Shown here: positions 1 through 7,459 of the stretch, in pieces | Position numbering within the stretch: the stretch's first letter is position 1 | Layout of the letters: each line of letters starts with the position of its first letter | Source of the DNA: Rhodospirillales bacterium | GTDB lineage: Bacteria; Pseudomonadota; Alphaproteobacteria; Rhodospirillales; Defluviicoccaceae | Length of the DNA stretch: 60,668 bases | Assembly: GCA_007694935.1 (NCBI GenBank) | Contig: REES01000062.1 | Coordinates: 1-60,668, forward strand | Reading direction: 5' to 3' | Notes under the pieces: model-generated | Databases searched by the model: none | Seen by the model: the letters and a program-made list of their open reading frames with translations, nothing else | What the model was told of the DNA's origin: nothing | Translations under genes and position numbers: made by a program

Positions 1-97
1 ATGGGCCTCATGACGCGGGCTTTCGACTTCATGCTCACTTGAGTGATGGTTTTGGATCACATCGGCGGGGTGCGCCGACTCGAGGCGGGGCGCCGTG

Positions 98-127
98 TTG
101 CGTCTCCTCGGTCGAGGGCGGTATAGT
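98..127 (+). promoter_or_regulatory. candidate sigma70-type promoter of tRNA-Pro
   Basis: A TTGCGT hexamer at 98-103 is followed after 18 bases by TATAGT at 122-127, which matches the -10 consensus at five of six positions. The predicted start of transcription falls only a few bases before the 5' end of the tRNA at 138, as expected for a tRNA gene. This is read by eye from the sequence and not tested. Confidence 0.5.
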
Positions 128-137
128 CCGGTTCGGA

Positions 138-214
138 CGGAGCGTGGCGCAGCCTGGTAGCGCACTACACTGGGGGTGTAGGGGTCGCCGGTTCAAATCC
201 GGCCGCTCCGACCA
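138..214 (+). tRNA. tRNA-Pro (anticodon GGG)
   Basis: The cloverleaf is complete. The acceptor arms CGGAGCG and CGCTCCG pair perfectly, the D stem is GCGC/GCGC, the anticodon stem is CTACA/TGTAG with the seven-base loop CTGGGGG placing GGG at positions 34-36, and the T arm carries GGTTCAAATCC. The CCA end is encoded (212-214). It reads proline CCC codons. A consensus-like promoter lies directly upstream and a hairpin with a T run directly downstream, so it appears to be a single-gene transcription unit beside the polysaccharide locus. Confidence 0.95.
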
Positions 215-541
215 GACCTGAAACAAGGCGGACGAAGCCGCCCGCCGATCGGGTTTTCCTATCCGCAACGGGCCGGTAAAGGGCCGGAACATGGGGTCGA
301 GGAGCCAACCGGACCCCGGAGCAGAAGTGAGGCCGATCACGGTGCCGAGGGTCTGACGTGGCACCCGTTCAACGGGCAGGCCCGGCACCGGAAAAAGACA
401 GGTCGTGGCATTCGCGCTTGCCACCTCTGGTCGTGCCGTCGTACTATCATGAGTTGAGGCTGCGAGCGCAGAACAGGGTCGCTTAGGCGGTCGTCGGACG
501 GCAATCCGGTTTCCAACGGAACGAGGCTTGGAGTACACGCG
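215..541. other. intergenic region with candidate promoter for the polysaccharide genes
   Basis: There is no convincing gene here. Beyond the tRNA terminator, a possible promoter is TTGCCA at 418-423, 18 bases, then TACTAT at 442-447, pointing toward the Wzz-like gene. It would leave a leader of roughly 85 to 90 bases. Open frames on either strand across this stretch lack recognisable domains and start signals. Confidence 0.4.
227..257 (+). terminator. probable Rho-independent terminator of tRNA-Pro
   Basis: Two adjacent hairpins follow the tRNA: GGCGG/CCGCC around a six-base loop (227-242), and CCCG/CGGG (241-253) followed by TTTT at 254-257. The two stems share two bases, so they are alternatives. 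The second has the layout of an intrinsic terminator but a short stem. Confidence 0.4.
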
Positions 542-1963
542 GTGTCTGACGCTGATGCCCCGGGCAACAACGGTAACGTCGACCACGGCACGCCATCGAC
601 GCGCGCCGATGATCTGTTCGTTCCCACGTTCCACGATTACCTTGCCCTTCTGCGGGCCCGGCGCTGGTTCATTATCGTCTTTACGGCGGCGGCGGCCCTC
701 AGCGCGCTCACCCTCACGTTCGTCGTCTCCGAACGGTACGAGGCCGAGGCGGCGCTGTTCTATCGGCCGCAGGAGGTGACCCGCCTGACGGGCAAGGAGG
801 CGCAGGCCTTCGGCTCCCCGGTGCCGCAGGCGCCGTTCAAGGTGATCAGCCAAACGATGCAGGAGGTGGTGAGCAGCGACGCCATCCTGCGGCCCACGGT
901 CCTCGCATTGTCGCTGCACGACGAGCCCAAGGTCTATGAAGGCGCGTGGTATGTGGTGCTGTACCGCCGCACCAAGGACTGGGCCTTTGATGTCGTCGGC
1001 GATGCATGGTCCCTCGCCAAGTACGGGCGGATCATCGAGCCCGATGCGCTCGAGAAGACGGTCGAGCAGCTCCGTTCAAACGTCCGGTTGCGCAGCCGCG
1101 ATTCCTACGTATTCGAGCTCCGGGTGCGGCACAAGCGGCCGGACCGGGCGGCGGAGATCGCCAACGAGATCGCGGGGCGCATGGTCGAATGGCTCAACCG
1201 CCAGGACGCCGCACCGAGCGAGCTGCGGAGCGCCCGGGTCAGCGGCCTGATCGTCGGCAAGGAGCAGGAGATCGCCTTGATACGGCGAACACTTCAGGAG
1301 ATGCTCGAGCGCGAACGCGTCGCTTCGGCGAGCCTGGAGGCGGAACGGGCCACCACGCGTCTTCACGAGCTTGCTTTGGCGCGGTTGCGGACGGACGCCG
1401 AAATCGTCGAGACGCAAAGCCAGATCGAGGCGATCCGGGCCCGCCAGGGGCAGGCGCGGGACTTCGAGCGCATCCGTACCGGGGGTGTCGTCGAGGTCAT
1501 CCAGCCCGAGGATGCGCGGCGGCTGGTTTCCGAACGGCTGTTCTCGGAGGTGCGCCTCAGTGGCCTGCTGGCGAGGCGTGACACCCTGTCCCAGCAGATC
1601 GACGAACTCGAACTGCGCGTCGCGCTGCTGCCAACCATCCAACGTGAGGTCGACCGGCTGCAGCTCCAGCTTGAGGTGGGGGCGCTGGACCTGGTCCAGC
1701 TCCGCAACGACCTGCAGGAGGCACAGCTTCGCCAGAGCTCGGCCGGTGGCGAGCTTCGCCTCCTGTCCGAGGCCCAGGTGCCGCTGCAGCCGGTGTCACC
1801 GATCAAGGTTTATCATACCGGTTTGGCCCTGACGCTCGCCTTGCTGCTGTCGATCGGGCTGACCATCGCGTTCACGCTGCTCAACATCCGGATCCTCTTT
1901 CCCTCCCGGGGGCCGCGGGCTCGCGGCAGCGGGGTGGAAGCCGCCGCAGGAATCAAGCGATGA
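542..1963 (+). CDS. Wzz/GNVR-type polysaccharide chain-length determinant protein
   Basis: This 473-residue inner-membrane protein has the layout of a polysaccharide co-polymerase. A short cytoplasmic N-terminus is followed by a membrane helix at about residues 41-62, a long periplasmic part rich in Arg, Glu and Leu heptads (coiled coil, roughly 240-400), then a second helix at about 426-448 and a basic tail. Family members set polymer length by interacting with the Wzy polymerase. There is no C-terminal Walker kinase domain, so it is not a fused autokinase such as Wzc. The start is GTG with GGAG about 10 bases upstream. It opens the plus-strand polysaccharide operon and overlaps the next small gene by 4 bases. 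Confidence 0.8.
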   Translation: MSDADAPGNNGNVDHGTPSTRADDLFVPTFHDYLALLRARRWFIIVFTAAAALSALTLTFVVSERYEAEAALFYRPQEVTRLTGKEAQAFGSPVPQAPFKVISQTMQEVVSSDAILRPTVLALSLHDEPKVYEGAWYVVLYRRTKDWAFDVVGDAWSLAKYGRIIEPDALEKTVEQLRSNVRLRSRDSYVFELRVRHKRPDRAAEIANEIAGRMVEWLNRQDAAPSELRSARVSGLIVGKEQEIALIRRTLQEMLERERVASASLEAERATTRLHELALARLRTDAEIVETQSQIEAIRARQGQARDFERIRTGGVVEVIQPEDARRLVSERLFSEVRLSGLLARRDTLSQQIDELELRVALLPTIQREVDRLQLQLEVGALDLVQLRNDLQEAQLRQSSAGGELRLLSEAQVPLQPVSPIKVYHTGLALTLALLLSIGLTIAFTLLNIRILFPSRGPRARGSGVEAAAGIKR

Positions 1964-2136
1964 GCAATAACATCGATCCCGCCCGCGTCGTTCCACGCTA
2001 TCTGTTCCAGGTGGGGGGCAGACGGGCCGGCCGGCGTCCTTACATTCCCGCCGCGCTGCTGTACCTGATCGTGGCGATGCTGGGCTGCGTCGTCGGCTTG
2101 GGCAGCTTCTACCTGATGCGCTCCCTCGGCATGTGA
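1960..2136 (+). CDS. 58-residue single-helix membrane peptide
   Basis: The ATG overlaps the stop of the chain-length gene (ATGA), so translation is probably coupled. The product has an Arg-rich cytoplasmic segment (residues 9-28) and one hydrophobic helix at about 31-53 with a short tail. I do not recognise a family. Its position between a Wzz-like gene and a polymerase/ligase gene suggests a small accessory subunit of the polymerisation or export machinery, but that is inference. The codons are normal for the locus and the frame ends cleanly before the next gene, which supports it being real. Confidence 0.5.
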   Translation: MSNNIDPARVVPRYLFQVGGRRAGRRPYIPAALLYLIVAMLGCVVGLGSFYLMRSLGM

Positions 2137-2173
2137 TGGGCGCCCTGGCATCGACCGGCGGGAGCCGCCTCGA

Positions 2174-3658
2174 GTGACCGAGCACAGCGGCCCTCGGACG
2201 GCCTTCGACTTTCGTCCGGGTCTGACGGTGCTTCTCGGCGCCGCTTTCGGGGCAGCACTGCATCCCGTCTGGCAGCTGGAAGCCCGCTGGCTGGTCATCG
2301 TGGTGGTCGCGGTGGTCGGCGTTGCCGTCGCGCTGATGTTCACCGCGCGGCTGTTCGATTTCCTGTTTGTGAGCCTTCTGGCTACCCTGCCGTTCTCGGC
2401 GTTCCTGAAATGGTTCGCACCGGCGGGGCTGGAGGGGGAGGCATTCGGTGCCGCCGCCTACGCCGGAATGGCGCACATCGGCCTTGCCGACTTCCTGTTG
2501 ATCGGTCTCTTTGGTGCCTGGGCACTCGGCTTCGCACCGCCGCGCCCACCCGCGATGGATCGGCGGCATTGGATCGATACCGCGGTCATTCTCCTGATCA
2601 TCGCCCATGTGGTCTCGATCATCGGGGTTCCCGACCCGGCGCTTGGTATCGGGGCGGTGCTGTTCGTGATGAAATTCGCCGCCTACTATTACATCATTTC
2701 CCGCCACTTCATGCCACGGCATGTGCCCTGGCTCACCACCGCGGTGCTGTGGTCGATCCTGATCGTCTCGGCCATCGGGCTGTTTCAGACCTTCACCGGC
2801 CTTGGCGTCGGCCTCGCGCTTGACAAAGGGGCCGGCGGTGAGGCGCTGCAGACGCAGTACCAGGTGCCGGGCATCGAATACATCGCCCGCGCCACCGGCA
2901 CGTCGTACGACTCGCACGCCTATGGCGGCTTCGTCGGCATGCTGTTGATGCTCGTTCTCGGATCGCTGTTGCGGCCCGGGCAGCCGCGACACGTGGTTGT
3001 CGTGTTGATCGGCTTCAGCCTGTTGGCGATTTCGGCCGTGGTGGTCTCTTACTCCCGATCGGCGTATCTGAGCCTGGCACTCGGCCTCGGCGTGGTGATC
3101 GCAGCGGCGGCATGGCGGGGAGAATGGCGCGCGGTCCGAATTCTGTTGGTGCCGATTCTGGCGGTACTGCCGTTGGCGCCGTGGCTGCTCTCCCGGGTGA
3201 TCGAGCGGTTCGTTACGGCGCCATGGGAAATCATGGTCGCCCGTTTCGAACAGTACGAAGTCGCGGTCGACGTGTGGTTGGCCCACCCATTCTTTGGCTT
3301 CGGTGCCGGAAATTACATGGAGGCCTTGCGCATCTACAATCGTGACGGCTTCCTGGAACTGCCGGTCCACAATGCCATGCTCTGGATGCTGACCGAATCC
3401 GGCGTCTTCGGCGCGGCTTGCTTCTTTGCTATTCTATTCGGTGCCATGTTCGGCTACTGGCGTCTGTTCGCCGCGCGCGACCCCAGTGTCTCCTGGTTGG
3501 CCCTCGGCGGACTGGGGGCGCTGGCAGTATACTTCTTTGACGGCCTCACCCACCCGCTGTTCCGCGAGCCGACGTTGTTCACCTTCTTTTGGCTGTTGGT
3601 CGGCCTGCTGGTTGCGGTGCAAAGGCATGTCGCAGCACGAAAGGAGATGGTCACTTGA
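2174..3658 (+). CDS. O-antigen polymerase/ligase family membrane protein (Wzy/WaaL-like)
   Basis: The protein has 494 residues and about ten to twelve membrane helices, with one large loop between the later helices (around residues 330-400). That loop contains a conserved-looking segment with HPFFGFGAGNY followed by PVHNAMLWMLTESG; the HN pair and the preceding G-rich turn are typical of the Wzy_C domain in O-antigen ligases and polymerases. Such enzymes join lipid-linked repeat units at the periplasmic face. The start is GTG at 2174. It overlaps the following glycosyltransferase by 4 bases. Polymerase and ligase roles cannot be separated from sequence alone; the operon context with Wzz-like and Wzx proteins favours polymerase. 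Confidence 0.8.
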   Translation: MTEHSGPRTAFDFRPGLTVLLGAAFGAALHPVWQLEARWLVIVVVAVVGVAVALMFTARLFDFLFVSLLATLPFSAFLKWFAPAGLEGEAFGAAAYAGMAHIGLADFLLIGLFGAWALGFAPPRPPAMDRRHWIDTAVILLIIAHVVSIIGVPDPALGIGAVLFVMKFAAYYYIISRHFMPRHVPWLTTAVLWSILIVSAIGLFQTFTGLGVGLALDKGAGGEALQTQYQVPGIEYIARATGTSYDSHAYGGFVGMLLMLVLGSLLRPGQPRHVVVVLIGFSLLAISAVVVSYSRSAYLSLALGLGVVIAAAAWRGEWRAVRILLVPILAVLPLAPWLLSRVIERFVTAPWEIMVARFEQYEVAVDVWLAHPFFGFGAGNYMEALRIYNRDGFLELPVHNAMLWMLTESGVFGAACFFAILFGAMFGYWRLFAARDPSVSWLALGGLGALAVYFFDGLTHPLFREPTLFTFFWLLVGLLVAVQRHVAARKEMVT

Positions 3659-4779
3659 TCCAGCCATCCGCCGGGCCGGATGGTCCCGGAGCGGCAGCGA
3701 AGATCAGCGTCGTGGTCTCAACCTACAAGCGGGCTGAGACGCTCCGGGAGACGTGTGCGCGGCTGGCGGCGCAGGATCTGCCGAGCGACGCGTTCGAAGT
3801 GATCGTGGTCGACGACGGTTCGCCAGACCACACGCAGGATGTCGTCCGGGAGTTGTTGCGATCACTGCCGGTCCGCCTGCGCTACCTGCGGCATGACAAT
3901 GCCGGACCCGGGTACACCCAGAACCGTGGCATCGAGGCCGCCTCGGCGCCGCTCGTGCTGCTGATCGCCGATGACATCTGGCTGAAGCCGCAGGCGCTGC
4001 GCGCGCATCTCGAGGCCCACGAGCGGCATCCCGAGCCGGAGGTCGCGGTCCTTGGCCGGGTCGTGCAGTCGCCGCGGCTGACGGAAACCCTGCTGCTGCG
4101 CACGCACGATCCGTTCCGATTCGGTCAGTTGGATGGGCTCGAATGGCTGCCCTATTACTTCTTCTGGGGCTGCAACATTTCGTTCAAGCGGTCGTTCATG
4201 ACGGCCCACGGCATGTTTCGCGAGGACCATGGCCCGGGCGGGGTCGCCTCCCACGAGGATACCGAGGTGGGCTACCGGCTTGCCCAGCACGGCCTTCGCA
4301 TCCGCTACGAGCAGGCGGCTGTGGGCGAACACTATCACCACGAGACACTGGAGCATTTTATCGGCCGGGCCTACATGCGAGGGCTCAATTACTGGTGGTT
4401 CCGTGACTTGGCGCCGGCACCGGAACTCAGCGTCCGATACCGTACCATCACCGACTGGCGCTGCGTGGGCGACCATGTCCGCGCCTGGTGGGGCCCGAGA
4501 CGAGCGTTGCTGATCGGCGGCGATCGGCGGCCACTGCAACTCCTGGCGACCTACGTGGCACGAACGCTCGTGTTCAACGGCTGGGCGGTCGATCGCATCT
4601 GGCTGCCCCTGGTCCGCACCGCCGAACGGAATCAACGGCTTGCCAACTGGGTGCGGCCGATGATGTATCGGGGGATCGTCAACCGGAGCTTCTATCGCGG
4701 CTGCCGTGACGGCAAGTTGTCCCGCCCACGGTCGCAGCCCGAACGACCGGCGACCGGCCCCAGGCTGACGGGTCTTTAG
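3655..4779 (+). CDS. family 2 glycosyltransferase, first of a tandem pair
   Basis: This is a GT-A fold glycosyltransferase of 374 residues. The N-terminus reads ISVVVSTYKRAETL, followed by VIVVDDGSPD, the nucleotide-sugar site, and a DXD-like acidic motif in LIADDIW. A C-terminal region has REDHGPGG and a histidine-rich HYHHET segment. It probably adds one sugar of the repeat unit at the cytoplasmic face. I chose the TTG at 3655: it overlaps the upstream stop (TTGA) and has AAGGAG eight bases before it, whereas a longer frame would run inside the polymerase gene. The next gene encodes a close paralogue. Confidence 0.85.
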   Translation: MIQPSAGPDGPGAAAKISVVVSTYKRAETLRETCARLAAQDLPSDAFEVIVVDDGSPDHTQDVVRELLRSLPVRLRYLRHDNAGPGYTQNRGIEAASAPLVLLIADDIWLKPQALRAHLEAHERHPEPEVAVLGRVVQSPRLTETLLLRTHDPFRFGQLDGLEWLPYYFFWGCNISFKRSFMTAHGMFREDHGPGGVASHEDTEVGYRLAQHGLRIRYEQAAVGEHYHHETLEHFIGRAYMRGLNYWWFRDLAPAPELSVRYRTITDWRCVGDHVRAWWGPRRALLIGGDRRPLQLLATYVARTLVFNGWAVDRIWLPLVRTAERNQRLANWVRPMMYRGIVNRSFYRGCRDGKLSRPRSQPERPATGPRLTGL

Positions 4780-4842
4780 GCCGGGCGTCGCCCTCGAACC
4801 AGCTCTCTTCGATCATGACAAGCAGGGGATGGGCCTGGAGCG

Positions 4843-5919
4843 ATGACTGACACACCACGGATCAGCGTGGTCGTCACGACGTATAATCGTGCCGACACGT
4901 TGCGGGAGACGCTCGCTTGTCTTGCCCGCCAAGACCTCGCGCCGACTGAGTTCGAGGTGGTCGTCGCCGACGACGAGTCGCCTGACAACACCCCGGATGT
5001 CGTCAGTGAACTGTCGGCGACGCTTCCCATCCGGATCCGGTCCATCCGGCACCCCAATCGCGGTCCCGGCTACACCCAGAACCGCGGGATCGAGGCCGCC
5101 TCGGCGCCGCTGGTGCTCCTGATCGCCGATGACATCTGGCTCAAGCCCCAGGCCCTGCGGGCTCATCTCGAGAGCCACGATTGCCACCCCGAGCCCGAAG
5201 TGGCCGTCCTGGGGCGGGTGGTGCAGTCACCCCGGCTCACCGACACGGTGTTTCTACGGATGCATAATCCCTTCCGTTTCGAGCAGTTCGACGGCTTGGA
5301 GTGGCTGCCCGGCTACCTGTTCTGGGCGTGCAACATCTCCTTCAAGCGCGCGTTCATGCTGACCCACGGCATGTTTCGCGAGGACCATGGTCCAGGCGGC
5401 TTGATCACCCACGAAGATGCTGAACTGGGTCATCGGCTCGGCCGGCGGGGACTGCGCATCCGCTATCAGCCGGCGGCGCTGGCCGAACACTATCATCACG
5501 AGACCCTGGACCACGTCCTGAACCGGGCATACCAGCGCGGACTGAACTTCCGTTGGCTCAGGACGCATGCGTCGGCGCCGGAGATCACCGTGCGCTACCA
5601 CGTCCTCGGAAGGTGGACCTACCTCGCCGATCATGGTCACGCGCTGCGCCAGCCGGGTCGGCCTGGACTGATCGGTGTCGACCGCAACCCGCTCAAGCTG
5701 GTCGGGTTGTACGCCGCGCGCGCCATCATGTTCAATTGCCTGACTGTCCCCGGGCTGTGGCTCCCGCTCGCTCGAGCCGCCGAGAGGAACCACAAGCTTG
5801 CCCGGCTGATGCGTCCTTGGATGTATCGCGGGATGGTGAACTGGCACTTCAACCGCGGCTGTGCCGAGGACCGCGCCGCGCCGCCTGCCGTCGAAACGCG
5901 CCACGCCGCGGCCGAGTAG
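4843..5919 (+). CDS. family 2 glycosyltransferase, second of a tandem pair
   Basis: This 358-residue GT2 enzyme is clearly a paralogue of its upstream neighbour. Both share ISVVV(S/T)TY at the N-terminus, an essentially identical central block running from NRGIEAAS through LIADDIWLKPQALRAHLE, and the FREDHGPGG and HYHHET segments. The two diverge most in the last 130 residues, which often influence acceptor choice. It therefore probably adds a similar sugar to a different acceptor. The gene lies 63 bases after the first copy, and the ATG at 4843 sits close downstream of a GGAGCG stretch. Confidence 0.85.
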   Translation: MTDTPRISVVVTTYNRADTLRETLACLARQDLAPTEFEVVVADDESPDNTPDVVSELSATLPIRIRSIRHPNRGPGYTQNRGIEAASAPLVLLIADDIWLKPQALRAHLESHDCHPEPEVAVLGRVVQSPRLTDTVFLRMHNPFRFEQFDGLEWLPGYLFWACNISFKRAFMLTHGMFREDHGPGGLITHEDAELGHRLGRRGLRIRYQPAALAEHYHHETLDHVLNRAYQRGLNFRWLRTHASAPEITVRYHVLGRWTYLADHGHALRQPGRPGLIGVDRNPLKLVGLYAARAIMFNCLTVPGLWLPLARAAERNHKLARLMRPWMYRGMVNWHFNRGCAEDRAAPPAVETRHAAAE

Positions 5920-5926
5920 GCTTTTC

Positions 5927-7444
5927 ATGGCTGCCGATCCTCGGCTGGAGCGGTCGGGCGGCTTTGCGACCCGCGCGATCGTCAATCTGCTCACCGCCGC
6001 GGCGGTGGGCATCCTCGCGGTCGCCAACGAGGTGCTGGCGGCTCGGCTGCTGGGGACGGAATCCTACGGGCTGTTCGCGCTGGCGGTGATTTTCACCCGC
6101 GCGGCGCAGATCGTCGCCCAATCGGGTCTCGACGTTGCCGTCTACCGCCAGATCCCGATCGACCTTGCCGGCGGCAACGGGCCGCGGGCGCGGCCGACGG
6201 TGTTCACCGCGGTCGCATCCAGCGCGGCAATCGGTACCGCGCTGGCGTTGTTGCTCGCTCTCTCCGCCGGCACCATCGCTGAGAGCGGGTTCGGCAAGCC
6301 GGAGCTGGCGACCTACCTTCGGGTCGTCGCGATCGCCGTGCCAGGCTTGGCGATCGTGGAGATCACCGCCTCGGCGCTCCGGGCCGCCGGCGGAATCTGG
6401 TCGCCGGCCGCCCCCCTGGTCGGGGCGCGGGCGTGCTTCGCGGCCGGCGTCGCTCTACTCATGGTGCTCGCCATGGGCGGCCCGTGGGTGGCGGTGGCCT
6501 TCGCGGTCGCGACGTTTTTGCCGTTGGTTGCGGGCATTCTCCTCTCCGCCCGGTTGCTGCCGGCATCGGATGCGGTGCTGCTGTCCCGTTCCGACACTTG
6601 GCAGATGCTGGTCGGGGCATCTCCGATGCTGGCCAGTGCCCTGGTCTACCAGATGATCCTGTGGACCGATGTCGTGGTGATCGGCTGGTTCCGCCCGGCG
6701 TCGGAGGTCGGGATTTATCGGGCGTGCCTGCCCTTCGTCATGCTGATCGAACTGGTGCTGCTGTGCTGGAACGTGGCGGCGGCGCGCCTGTATCCGGTCT
6801 ACGCGGAGCAGCGGGACCGGTCGGCCATTGCCGCCCACTACGAGCGCTCCAACCGCATCGTTCTGTTTGCCACGGCGCCGTATGTGGCGGTGCTGATTGC
6901 CATGCCTGAGCTGCCGCTTCGCCTCATGGGACCGGACTTCGCCGCCGGCGCAACGGTGATCGCCATCCTGGCGGTGGGATATTTCATCAGGAGTGGCCTC
7001 GGCTCGGCCGCGTTCGCTCTGGTCTTCACCGGCCATCCGAAAGCCGAGCTGAAAGCCGCTCTTTCAGCCGCTGCTGCCAGCGTGGTTTTGAATGTCGCCC
7101 TTGTGCCGGTCGCCGGCATCCTCGGCGCAGCAATCGCGAGCGCGACCGCAAATACCATCTACGCGGGAGCAAGAATCATGCTGCTGCGCCGGCATTGGGC
7201 GATTGTGACGACATGGCGGGCGCCGGCGGTCGCAGGGCTGGCCGTTCTGCTGGGAGCCGTCTCGGGCCGGATGATGGGCGACTTCGTCGGGGCCGCCTCC
7301 GATCCGCTGTTTGTGTCCATTGTAACGGTTGCGACGTCGGCTACTTGTTCGGTGCTGGTCGTTTCCTTGCTCGGTCTCCAGCGTGATGACCGCGCGGCAG
7401 TGCGGCGCGCCGTGGCCCGCTTCCGGGGCCGCAACGCACGATAA
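5927..7444 (+). CDS. polysaccharide flippase, MATE/MOP superfamily (Wzx-like)
   Basis: The 505-residue protein is hydrophobic throughout with about 12 to 14 predicted helices. It has the N-terminal pattern of the polysaccharide transporter family: a Gly-rich start, FATRAIVNLLTAAAVG, then AARLLGTESYGLFAL, which is the classic motif after the first helix. Wzx proteins move lipid-linked repeat units from the cytoplasmic to the periplasmic leaflet for Wzy. I chose the ATG at 5927, seven bases after the preceding stop and behind AGTAGG; a longer in-frame start would lie inside the glycosyltransferase gene. Confidence 0.85.
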   Translation: MAADPRLERSGGFATRAIVNLLTAAAVGILAVANEVLAARLLGTESYGLFALAVIFTRAAQIVAQSGLDVAVYRQIPIDLAGGNGPRARPTVFTAVASSAAIGTALALLLALSAGTIAESGFGKPELATYLRVVAIAVPGLAIVEITASALRAAGGIWSPAAPLVGARACFAAGVALLMVLAMGGPWVAVAFAVATFLPLVAGILLSARLLPASDAVLLSRSDTWQMLVGASPMLASALVYQMILWTDVVVIGWFRPASEVGIYRACLPFVMLIELVLLCWNVAAARLYPVYAEQRDRSAIAAHYERSNRIVLFATAPYVAVLIAMPELPLRLMGPDFAAGATVIAILAVGYFIRSGLGSAAFALVFTGHPKAELKAALSAAAASVVLNVALVPVAGILGAAIASATANTIYAGARIMLLRRHWAIVTTWRAPAVAGLAVLLGAVSGRMMGDFVGAASDPLFVSIVTVATSATCSVLVVSLLGLQRDDRAAVRRAVARFRGRNAR

Positions 7445-7459
7445 CAAGGAGTGAACCCG

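Noticed and set aside
39-221. Open frame across tRNA-Pro
   Set aside because: It covers the complete tRNA gene and has no homology-like features; the tRNA explains the conserved sequence.
1796-3370. Long minus-strand frame opposite the polymerase gene
   Set aside because: Its translation is rich in Arg, His and Gln without domains, typical of the antisense of a high-GC membrane protein gene.
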